A stretch of DNA of 16,987 bases from Desulfuromonadales bacterium. Its GTDB lineage: Bacteria; Desulfobacterota; Desulfuromonadia; Geobacterales; Pseudopelobacteraceae. The position numbers and the translations under genes are program-made. Positions within the stretch are counted from its first letter, which is position 1. Each line of letters starts with the position of its first letter. Shown in pieces: positions 5,965 to 11,950 of this stretch. Under the pieces are notes generated by a model that was not told where the DNA came from, ran no database searches, and saw only the letters and a list, made by a program, of their open reading frames with translations. The stretch lies in contig JAATGX010000188.1 of the NCBI GenBank assembly GCA_015688915.1, positions 1 through 16,987 on the forward strand, read 5' to 3'.

Positions 5965-6879
5965 ATGAAAGTATTCGTTACCGGAGCGACCGGCTATATC
6001 GGCGGTTCAGTTGCCGAGCGTCTGATCAACTCAGGCTATGAGGTACTGGGGCTGGTAAGGTCTGAAGAAAAGGCTCACATTTTGAAAGGGCGCGGAATTG
6101 AACCGGTTCTTGGCAGTTTGGATGACCCGGAAGTGCTGACCCGGGCCGCACGTGCGGCTGATGCGGTCATCCATGCGGCAAACGCCGATCATCCGGCCTC
6201 GGTTTTGACGCTCATTGCTGCGCTCGAACACACGGGCAAACTGTTGATACATACGAGCGGCTCGAGCATTGTCGCGGACTCGGCTGACGGAGAGTATGCA
6301 AGCTCGGTCCTCTTTAGCGAAGACATCTTTTTCGAGCCGGTCCCGTTCCGAAGACCTCGCGTCGAAATAAATCGTCTCGTTCGCTTGGCGAGCATAGACA
6401 AGGGGATTCGCACCGTAGTCATCTGTCCGTCAATGATCTACGGCGCAGGTCGCGGCATGCAAAGCGACAGTGATCAGCTCCCAAAGCTCATTGCCGTCTC
6501 CAGACAACTCGGCGCGGGCGTCTATTTTGGAAAAGGTCTCAATCGTTACTCGAACGTTCACATTGACGACCTTGTCGAACTGTACCTGCTTGCCATGGAC
6601 AAGGCGCCTGGAGGCTCTTTCTTTTTCGCTGAAAACGGTGACGCATCATTCAAGGAGATTGCCGGGATGATAAGCCACTCACTGGGGTTCAAAGGGATAA
6701 CAGTCGGTGTATCCGTTGAGGACGTTGTCCGGCAATACGGTGATGCGGGCAGATACGGCGTGGCTGCAAATAGCCGGGTAAGGGCAGCCAATGCGCGGCG
6801 GCTCGGTTGGACCCCCAAAGCGCCCTCTCTCGCTGAATATTTCGAGAGCTGTCAGGTACGTTCACGTGTGAGTGCTTGA
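5965..6879 (+). CDS. NAD(P)-binding epimerase/dehydratase-like protein (atypical extended SDR)
   Basis: 304 residues with an N-terminal Rossmann fold: VFVTGATGYIGGSVAERL, with TGxxGxxG glycines 7, 10 and 13. VLGSLDDPEVL and AVIHAAN follow, with an LIHTSGSSIV strand. ICPSMIYGAGRG and VHIDDLVELYLLAM are typical of NAD-dependent epimerase/dehydratase relatives. The catalytic YxxxK of classical SDRs is not in the expected place (the segment reads RRPRVEINRLV). It may therefore be a nucleotide-binding sensor or a divergent reductase. Start ATG 5965 has AAGGAG seven bases upstream; the frame is open from a TTG at 5938. It is probably co-transcribed from the TetR-controlled promoter. The substrate is unknown. 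Confidence 0.85.
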   Translation: MKVFVTGATGYIGGSVAERLINSGYEVLGLVRSEEKAHILKGRGIEPVLGSLDDPEVLTRAARAADAVIHAANADHPASVLTLIAALEHTGKLLIHTSGSSIVADSADGEYASSVLFSEDIFFEPVPFRRPRVEINRLVRLASIDKGIRTVVICPSMIYGAGRGMQSDSDQLPKLIAVSRQLGAGVYFGKGLNRYSNVHIDDLVELYLLAMDKAPGGSFFFAENGDASFKEIAGMISHSLGFKGITVGVSVEDVVRQYGDAGRYGVAANSRVRAANARRLGWTPKAPSLAEYFESCQVRSRVSA

Positions 6880-6983
6880 CAGAAACGCGCGTCAGGAAGT
6901 TTGTCAGAGATGAAGAAACACGTACAAAAACGGGGAAGTGTCCCTGGTTTTCCAATATCGGCCCGTAACGAGGTGCATTGCTT

Positions 6984-7583
6984 TCAGATGTCTTTACCTT
7001 GCCTGACATCGATCCTGACAACATCTTTCGTAATCCTCTTCCCGGTGATTTTCCGGTAGACCATGGCAAGGAAGCGAATCGTGACTATTTTATGCAGATA
7101 GGCCTGCGTCAGCCGATAGAGCCATTTCCTCCAGACGGAGGGCTTACTGCTCCCGAGTATGAGCGGACAGTAGTCGGACAGTTTCAGCGTTACCCTTATT
7201 CCGTTAGCGACTGGTTCGACCATGAAGTCGAGTTGCCCCCTGTCACACTCTTCCGGCTGTACCAGGAGCCCCCCTGAAATGCAGAGAGTGGTTTTCTGGG
7301 TGTCGACGTTTTCTGAGAAGATCCGGGGAGAGAATTTCATGATTGCGACCGATGTACCAATAAGACGGAAGGCAATTCCGTCAAGACTCTCTTCTGTCTG
7401 AATCAGTCCCAGGGTGCAATGTCTAATATAGTCGAGGTACAAGCGGAGCAACTCGGCAGAAGTCAGTTCACGGGATTTGTCGAGTGGGATGACCACCGTC
7501 TGGATGGAAAATACAGAATGATCCTCTTCCAGTACCTGCTGGAAGGCTATTCTGTCTTTTGCTGTTTCGGGGACTCGGTTCAT
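6984..7583 (-). CDS. Hypothetical protein, 199 residues, family not recognised
   Basis: An ATG at 7583 opens a frame with natural-looking composition and codon use (MNRVPETAKDRIAFQQVLEE). It has no signal peptide and no clear membrane helix. Visible features are a helix-prone LTSAELLRLYLDYIRHCTLG, alternating strand-like stretches (TTLCISGGLLVQPE, LDFMVEPVANGIRVTLKL), and a basic aromatic C-terminal third (VWRKWLYRLTQAYLHKIVTI to RKITGKR). The frame stays open upstream past 7583, to about 7850, but overlaps the neighbouring SDR there, so I stop at the intergenic ATG. No good ribosome site precedes it, which lowers start confidence. It is divergent from the SDR at 7672 with 88 bases between them and probably shares a regulatory region. 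I cannot assign a function. Confidence 0.65.
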   Translation of the reverse strand: MNRVPETAKDRIAFQQVLEEDHSVFSIQTVVIPLDKSRELTSAELLRLYLDYIRHCTLGLIQTEESLDGIAFRLIGTSVAIMKFSPRIFSENVDTQKTTLCISGGLLVQPEECDRGQLDFMVEPVANGIRVTLKLSDYCPLILGSSKPSVWRKWLYRLTQAYLHKIVTIRFLAMVYRKITGKRITKDVVRIDVRQGKDI

Positions 7584-7671
7584 GGCTGGCAGTTTACCAT
7601 CTATTTCTGCTGATGTCGCTAAGCTAGTAAATCCGGAGAAAAAAGCTACACTGGTTATACGGAGGATTAAC

Positions 7672-8577
7672 ATGACCGGGAAAATTCTGATAACAGGGGC
7701 GTCGGGGTTCATAGGCCAAAGGCTTACCAGCGCACTGCTCGCTGAAGGAGCGGATCTCCGCTGCCTGTTACGGCGACCTGCTCCGCTTCCGGATGGGGCA
7801 AAGGCTGCTATCGGTGATCTGCTGGAACCGGACACGCTTCCTGCGGCCATGGAAGGGATTGATACCGCGTACTATCTTGTTCACTCGATGGCTGGCGGAC
7901 GGGCGGGGTTTGAGGCCAGAGATCATACTGCATCTGTCAATTTTACCAAAGCGGCAACTTCCGCCGGGGTGAGAAGGGTCATCTATCTCGGAGGCCTCGG
8001 TGATACGAACGGAGAGTTGTCCGAACATCTCAGGAGCCGGCTTGAGGTTGGAGAAATCCTCCGTTCCGGGTCATTTACGACCACTTTTCTCCGAGCCGCC
8101 GTGATTTTTGGTGCCGGCGGTGCCTCATATGAAATGATCCACGCCCTGGTCAAGCATCTGCCTATAATGATTACCCCCCGATGGGTCAGCACAAGATGCC
8201 AGCCGATTGCAGTCGGCGATGTTATCAACTACCTGACCGGCTGCCTCCATGAAGAACGTACCGCCGGCGGTACCTTTGATATCGGCGGGCCTGAAATCCT
8301 GACCTACCGGGAAATGATGGAGCGGTTTGCCGCTATAGAAGGACGAGGTCTCTTTATCATCCCGGTTCCCGTGTTGACGCCGAAACTTTCATCATACTGG
8401 ATCGGATTTATCACGCCGATAAAACCTTCCATTGCCATGCCGCTTATCGAAGGACTGTCCAATGAGGTTATCTGTCACGATAACAGGATTCGCGAACTGC
8501 TTCCGTTCCGGTTGACCCCGTATGATGAGGCGGTACGAATTGCCCTGTCAGAAGAAAATGAGAAAGCACGGGGGTGA
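7672..8577 (+). CDS. YbjT-like NAD(P)-binding SDR protein lacking the C-terminal DUF2867
   Basis: 301 residues of the NmrA/YbjT-like atypical SDR group. ILITGASGFIGQRL at residues 5-18 is the nucleotide motif, and DTAYYLVHSM matches the YbjT hallmark. RVIYLGGLGD, SEHLRSRLEVGEILR, TTFLRAAVIFGAG and LPIMITPRWVSTRCQPIAVGDV follow in the order seen in E. coli YbjT. As I recall, YbjT is about 476 residues and carries a DUF2867 C-terminal domain; this protein stops near residue 301, so that half is missing. Downstream bases to 8936 do not contain it. GGAGG six bases before ATG 7672 fixes the start. It is followed by transposon-like debris, so the truncation may reflect an insertion/deletion event, or may be a natural short form. 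The substrate is unknown. Confidence 0.85.
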   Translation: MTGKILITGASGFIGQRLTSALLAEGADLRCLLRRPAPLPDGAKAAIGDLLEPDTLPAAMEGIDTAYYLVHSMAGGRAGFEARDHTASVNFTKAATSAGVRRVIYLGGLGDTNGELSEHLRSRLEVGEILRSGSFTTTFLRAAVIFGAGGASYEMIHALVKHLPIMITPRWVSTRCQPIAVGDVINYLTGCLHEERTAGGTFDIGGPEILTYREMMERFAAIEGRGLFIIPVPVLTPKLSSYWIGFITPIKPSIAMPLIEGLSNEVICHDNRIRELLPFRLTPYDEAVRIALSEENEKARG

Positions 8578-8719
8578 GTATCACCAGTGGGGTCACACAC
8601 CAGATAGACATCCGGGAGCTGGTGTCGTCGGTCTGCCGGCACCATGACAGGATTGGCACCGCGCCTCCCGCCTACGAGCGATGGTGTTGCATGGTTGGCG
8701 CTGGACACGGAGGGGGGGT
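8578..8719. other. Gene-free stretch after the SDR gene
   Basis: No supportable gene. It contains a 7-bp inverted repeat ACACCAG/CTGGTGT with a 15-base loop (8597-8625) but no T-tract. A G-run (8712-8718) lies directly before the transposase remnant. The junction with 8720 may mark an old rearrangement. Confidence 0.4.
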
Positions 8720-8848
8720 ATACTGACGGAGGTTGCCAATCCGACGGGGCGGGACCTTTCCACATTGAGCAATGCCGTGCGAAAGCTTCGGGCAAAAGCG
8801 ATTACGGATTCACGTTTAGTCGAAGAGCGCAGGGTACTTATGAAATAG
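8720..8848 (+). pseudogene. C-terminal fragment of a REP-associated (Y1-type) transposase
   Basis: In this frame the DNA reads ILTEVANPTGRDLSTLSNAV, then RKLRAKAITDSRLVEERRVLMK and a stop at 8846. The pattern xTEVAxxTGRDxSTLSxAVRxLxxxA followed by a charged helix resembles the helix-turn-helix tail found on REP-associated tyrosine transposases. No start codon, His-U-His motif or catalytic tyrosine region is present upstream, so only the tail survives. The identification rests on pattern memory. It could instead be a tail of another helix-turn-helix protein. Confidence 0.45.
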
Positions 8849-8936
8849 CACAGGAACGGGTTATCACGGGTTTCTGCCCATGAAGGAACTCGTGTGGTGC
8901 GGCAGCGACGGAACAGGAGTGCGAACCGGAGGCGGG

Positions 8937-9593
8937 ATGGGGAAAAGGGATAACATACTGGTAAGCGACTTTGACGGCACCATGACGGAATGCGATTTTT
9001 TCCGGGCCGCCCTGTCCCGTCTGCCGCCCAATGCGGCAGCGCCGTGGGAGCGCTACGAGCAAGGCTTTACAAGCCACTTCGAGGCCCTGGCGGAGATTTT
9101 CTCCGGGTTGCGGATCAATGAACAGGAGTTTGATGAGCTGCTGGCGGAGATGCGGGTTGAAAGCGGCCTGGCCGAGGCGCTTGACCGCCTGCACCGGTCC
9201 GGTTGGTCGCTGGTGATCGCCTCAGCCGGCTGTGCCTTCTATATCGAGCGGATTCTACTCCGAGCCGGGATTACCGCCGTCATCCACGCCAATCCGGGCG
9301 AATTCGTCCCCGGTCACGGGCTGTTCATGAAACCGCCGGGCCAGTTACCGTTCTTCTCGGCTACAACGGGGATCGACAAGGCTGCCGTTGTCCGGCATTA
9401 CCTTGACCAGGGCCTTGATGTCGCCTTTGCCGGAGACGGCCGCCCCGACCTGGCGCCGGCGCTGCTGGTCCCCCCGGGGCGCCGCTTTGCGCGGGAGTGG
9501 CTGGCGGACGAGCTTGAAAGCCGGGGTGAACCGTTCGTGCACTTCTCCCGGTGGAGCGATATCGCAGGCAATTTGTGCGGAGGTGAGGCATGA
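8937..9593 (+). CDS. HAD-superfamily phosphatase (MtnX / phosphoserine-phosphatase-like)
   Basis: 218 residues, soluble. Motif I is SDFDGTMTECD with nucleophile Asp11 and acid/base Asp13. Motif II is LVIASAG (Ser96). The motif III lysine is probably Lys148 (GIDKAAVV), and motif IV is FAGDGRPDLAPAL with Asp167 and Asp171. An alpha-helical C1 cap lies between motifs I and II (residues about 20-85). This layout fits the MtnX/SerB branch, which removes phosphate from small metabolites. Start ATG 8937 has GGAGG just upstream; the frame is open from 8880 but nothing supports an earlier start. Its stop overlaps the next gene's start as ATGA, so the two products are made together. The partner suggests that the substrate could be sn-glycerol-1-phosphate or a derivative (inference). 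Confidence 0.85.
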   Translation: MGKRDNILVSDFDGTMTECDFFRAALSRLPPNAAAPWERYEQGFTSHFEALAEIFSGLRINEQEFDELLAEMRVESGLAEALDRLHRSGWSLVIASAGCAFYIERILLRAGITAVIHANPGEFVPGHGLFMKPPGQLPFFSATTGIDKAAVVRHYLDQGLDVAFAGDGRPDLAPALLVPPGRRFAREWLADELESRGEPFVHFSRWSDIAGNLCGGEA

Positions 9594-10645
9594 CGGCATC
9601 GCCCACGACCATCGCCATACCCGGATTGGTCAGGATCAAGAGCGGAGCGCTGGAAAAGCTCGGTGTCTACTGCGGCCGGTGCGGATTCGGCACGGTGGCT
9701 GTCGTTGTCAGCAGCGACGTCCCGTCCGGCATCCGGGAGTCTGCCGAAAAGGCCCTGATGGCAGCGGGTGTGCGGGTTGCTCAATGGTTCAACTGTGCCG
9801 AAGCCGATTTCGAACAGGCGCGGGATATCTTCGTATCCCTGCCCGGCGAGGTTCCGGCCATCATCGGGCTCGGCGGCGGAAGGGCGCTGGATGTGGCCAA
9901 ATATGCGGCCTTCCTGGGCCGGCTACCCTATATTGCCGTGCCGACGTCACTCTCCAATGACGGGTTTTGCAGTCCGGGCGCCAGCCTGAGCGTCGCGGGG
10001 TGCAAGCGTTCGCTTCCGGCGGCCATGCCCTTTGGCGTGATCATCGATACCGATGTCTGCCTGGCCGCCCCTGAACAGCTCTGGCTTTCCGGGGTGGGCG
10101 ACCTGGCCGCCAAGCTGACCGCGGTGCGGGACTGGAAGCTTGCCTTCCACACCACCGGCGAACCGGTCAATGATTTCGCGACGCTGTTGTCCGATGCCAC
10201 GGTCTTTCAGTTCATATCCCGTCCGGTCAGGGATCAGGAAGGGGTCAGACTGCTGGGCACGTCACTGATGCTGAACGGCATAGCCATGGAGATCTGCGGC
10301 TCATCGCGACCGGCCAGCGGCAGTGAACATCTCATCTCGCACGCGCTCGACCGGATCTCGGCGCGGCCCCGGCTGCACGGCCTCCAGGTCGGCGTTGCCA
10401 CCTACATCGTCAGCAGGTTGCAGGGGGGGCAGACGGACACCATCCGCAGCCTGTTCGAGGCGTGCGGTTTCTTGGAAGCGATCAGGAACGATCCGTTCAG
10501 CAGGGCGGAATGGATCGAGGCCGCCCGTTTGGCGCCGACCATCAAGAAGGGGTTCTACACAGTGCTCTCGTCCCGTGACTGCGTGGACGAGATCCGCTCG
10601 ATGCTGGAGGGCGATGCCGTCCTTGCCGGCTGCTTCACCGCCTGA
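9590..10645 (+). CDS. sn-Glycerol-1-phosphate dehydrogenase family protein (AraM/EgsA-like)
   Basis: 351 residues of the iron-containing/GldA-like dehydrogenase superfamily. The likely reaction is reversible reduction of dihydroxyacetone phosphate to sn-glycerol-1-phosphate with NAD(P)H. Seen: IIGLGGGRALDVAKYAA (nucleotide glycines 95-97, Asp101), then VPTSLSNDGFCSPGASL, a signature of the G1P dehydrogenase branch. Candidate metal ligands are Asp171 (GVGDLAAK), His247 (SGSEHLISH) and His263 (RLHGLQVGVA). The spacing matches GldA and AraM. The length is typical of archaeal EgsA and Bacillus AraM. GAGGTGAGGC precedes ATG 9590, which overlaps the phosphatase stop. G1P is the archaeal lipid stereoisomer. 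In bacteria this family is patchy, and the downstream use here is unknown. Family is strong; substrate is inferred. Confidence 0.85.
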   Translation: MTASPTTIAIPGLVRIKSGALEKLGVYCGRCGFGTVAVVVSSDVPSGIRESAEKALMAAGVRVAQWFNCAEADFEQARDIFVSLPGEVPAIIGLGGGRALDVAKYAAFLGRLPYIAVPTSLSNDGFCSPGASLSVAGCKRSLPAAMPFGVIIDTDVCLAAPEQLWLSGVGDLAAKLTAVRDWKLAFHTTGEPVNDFATLLSDATVFQFISRPVRDQEGVRLLGTSLMLNGIAMEICGSSRPASGSEHLISHALDRISARPRLHGLQVGVATYIVSRLQGGQTDTIRSLFEACGFLEAIRNDPFSRAEWIEAARLAPTIKKGFYTVLSSRDCVDEIRSMLEGDAVLAGCFTA

Positions 10646-10670
10646 CGGGTAAACCCACTTTTTCAACTGT

Positions 10671-10767
10671 CCGTCATATTTGGCAGTTATGTCAAGCATG
10701 ACGGGTTACGCTGACGGCATTTCATTTCCCCCCAACGCCCTGCTTCATTTAACCACCCTACAATCAA
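10671..10767 (+). repeat. Dispersed extragenic element, copy 1
   Basis: Begins 25 bases after a stop codon. Its core (10671-10704) is bounded by the inverted repeat CCGTCAT/ATGACGG and contains TGGC-n-GTTATGT. A further TGACGG ends at 10717. Over 47 bases it matches the copy at 16159 in 36 positions. Both copies then have a C/T-rich stretch, TTTAACC, and ACAATCAA at nearly the same distance (89 bases here, 88 there). It could be a mobile repeat, a shared promoter/operator or a small RNA. Confidence 0.6.
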
Positions 10768-10867
10768 GCCCTTGCATGCTCAGTTTTCTCGAAACCATCC
10801 CCGGCATGGTAGTTGCTCCTCTTGCGTCAGAATGAGAAGTAATTTCAGGTAAAGGGAGAACGCACAC

Positions 10868-11029
10868 ATGAGCCACGACAAAAGTCATCAGGAAAAACAG
10901 GCCCCCGGCAAAGAGTGCTCCAAAGATCACGTCCATGGCAAAGAGTGCCAAGGAGAACAGAAACCCAGCGCAGGGTGTGACAAAGGTCCTGATCCCGGTA
11001 CGGAGCACCCCAAAAAGCATGGCCACTGA
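10868..11029 (+). CDS. Small Cys/His-rich hydrophilic protein (53 residues)
   Basis: MSHDKSHQEKQAPGKECSKD, then HVHGKECQGEQKPSAGCDKG and PDPGTEHPKKHGH. It has three Cys, seven His and many Lys/Glu, with the repeated motif HGKEC/PGKEC. There is no signal peptide or membrane segment, and it is probably disordered until metal is bound. GGGAG lies about ten bases before ATG 10868, and a strong terminator (11059) follows 30 bases after the stop, so this looks like a genuine monocistronic gene. Metal buffering (Zn, Ni or Cu) is my guess from composition only. The antisense frame over it is open but has no support. Family not recognised. Confidence 0.6.
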   Translation: MSHDKSHQEKQAPGKECSKDHVHGKECQGEQKPSAGCDKGPDPGTEHPKKHGH

Positions 11030-11058
11030 AATGCGTTTTCTTTACTGACTGTTTCCTC

Positions 11059-11087
11059 TTTGGGGCCGGGTATTTCCCGGCCCCAAA
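11059..11087 (+). terminator. Strong hairpin terminator
   Basis: TTTGGGGCCGGG pairs perfectly with CCCGGCCCCAAA (12 bp) around the loop TATTT. The downstream T-run is weak (CCTCTTT). It lies after the 53-residue gene and isolates it from the operon at 11156. Confidence 0.7.
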
Positions 11088-11155
11088 CCTCTTTAAAGGG
11101 TTCCGATTACCCGTCGAGACCCCGGCAGCGTTAAAACGGGACAGGATGGTCTACC

Positions 11156-11950
11156 ATGAGCTATTGCCGGATAATGTCGGTCGTCAACGAACACACCGTA
11201 TCCACCGTGACAGCCCGCTATGCCCTGTCACTGGCGGCATCATGCAAGGCCGAGCTTGTGCTGTACGCCGCCCATGACAAAGGGAGCAGCGAAACCCTGC
11301 TCCGTCACCTGGACCGCCATCTGGAGCAACTCGTTACGGACGCCGCCGCACTGGGCATCCCCGTGACCCGGATCACCGAGATCGGAACCATCGGCACGCT
11401 GCTCCCCAAACGGGTTCAGGCGGAAAAGGCCGATCTCGTCATCTTCCCCCTGCTCCCCTATAAACGATACGGAGCCGCCCTGGCCCGGCATACGGTTCAT
11501 CGCCTCCTGAGGACCATCCCTGCGGACCTGGCGATCATGCGGGTCATCGCCATGGCCAGGCCGCACCCCGGACATATCCTGGTGCCGCTCGGAAAGGTTA
11601 CGGGCGGCCAGGAGCGCCGCCTGCTGTTCATCGCCGAACTGGCCAGGAGTTTTCAGTCACAGGTCACGCTGTTTCATCTGGCCGGCGAGCGTGACGCCAA
11701 GGTGATGCCCGACGATATCACCCGGTTCGGGGAACAGCTCCGGCAGCACCAGGTTACGGTGCATGCACGATGTAGCCGGGGAGATGTGGGCAAAGCCATC
11801 ACCGTGGAGGCGGTTACCCGTCGTCATGATCTGATCGTATTGGGCGCCAGCGGCCGCGGGGTGCTGGGTCGCCTGTTCACCGGCAACCCGGCCGGTGAGA
11901 TCATGCAACAGCCACCCTGCAACGCCGTCCTGTTCCGGGCCGCCCCATGA
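11156..11950 (+). CDS. Universal stress protein with two tandem Usp domains
   Basis: 264 residues made of two UspA folds (about 1-130 and 137-264). The second domain has the ATP-binding signature GASGRGVLGRLFTGNPAGEIM (about residues 232-252, pattern G-x2-G-x9-G-[ST/N]). The first lacks it and is probably structural. Each begins with a beta strand (CRIMSVV and HILVPLG). Usp proteins bind ATP and adjust physiology under starvation or stress. Start ATG 11156 has AGGA about nine bases upstream. Its stop overlaps the ATPase start (ATGA at 11947), so the two proteins are probably made in step and may interact; regulation of the pump by this protein is an inference. It is the first gene of the operon. 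Confidence 0.9.
   Translation: MSYCRIMSVVNEHTVSTVTARYALSLAASCKAELVLYAAHDKGSSETLLRHLDRHLEQLVTDAAALGIPVTRITEIGTIGTLLPKRVQAEKADLVIFPLLPYKRYGAALARHTVHRLLRTIPADLAIMRVIAMARPHPGHILVPLGKVTGGQERRLLFIAELARSFQSQVTLFHLAGERDAKVMPDDITRFGEQLRQHQVTVHARCSRGDVGKAITVEAVTRRHDLIVLGASGRGVLGRLFTGNPAGEIMQQPPCNAVLFRAAP

Noticed and set aside
6978..7277. A 99-codon plus-strand frame inside the 199-residue minus-strand gene
   Set aside because: It has some protein-like character but no ribosome site, and the minus-strand frame is twice as long with better codon use.
10651..10666. GGGTAAACCC followed by TTTTT as terminator of the G1P dehydrogenase gene
   Set aside because: The stem would be four pairs with a two-base loop, which cannot form.
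10681..10700. Possible sigma-54 promoter (TTGGCAG...GC) in the dispersed element
   Set aside because: The GG to GC spacing is 12 bases rather than 10, and the second copy lacks the GC.
10671..10704. Interpretation of the CCGTCAT/ATGACGG element as a classic REP hairpin
   Set aside because: The stem is short with a 20-base interior and no GTAG-type foot, so I list it only as an extragenic element of unknown type.
10745..11026. A 93-codon minus-strand frame with hydrophobic segments
   Set aside because: It lies antisense to the Cys/His-rich gene, and its hydrophobicity is the mirror of His/Lys/Glu codons. The plus strand has the ribosome site and terminator.
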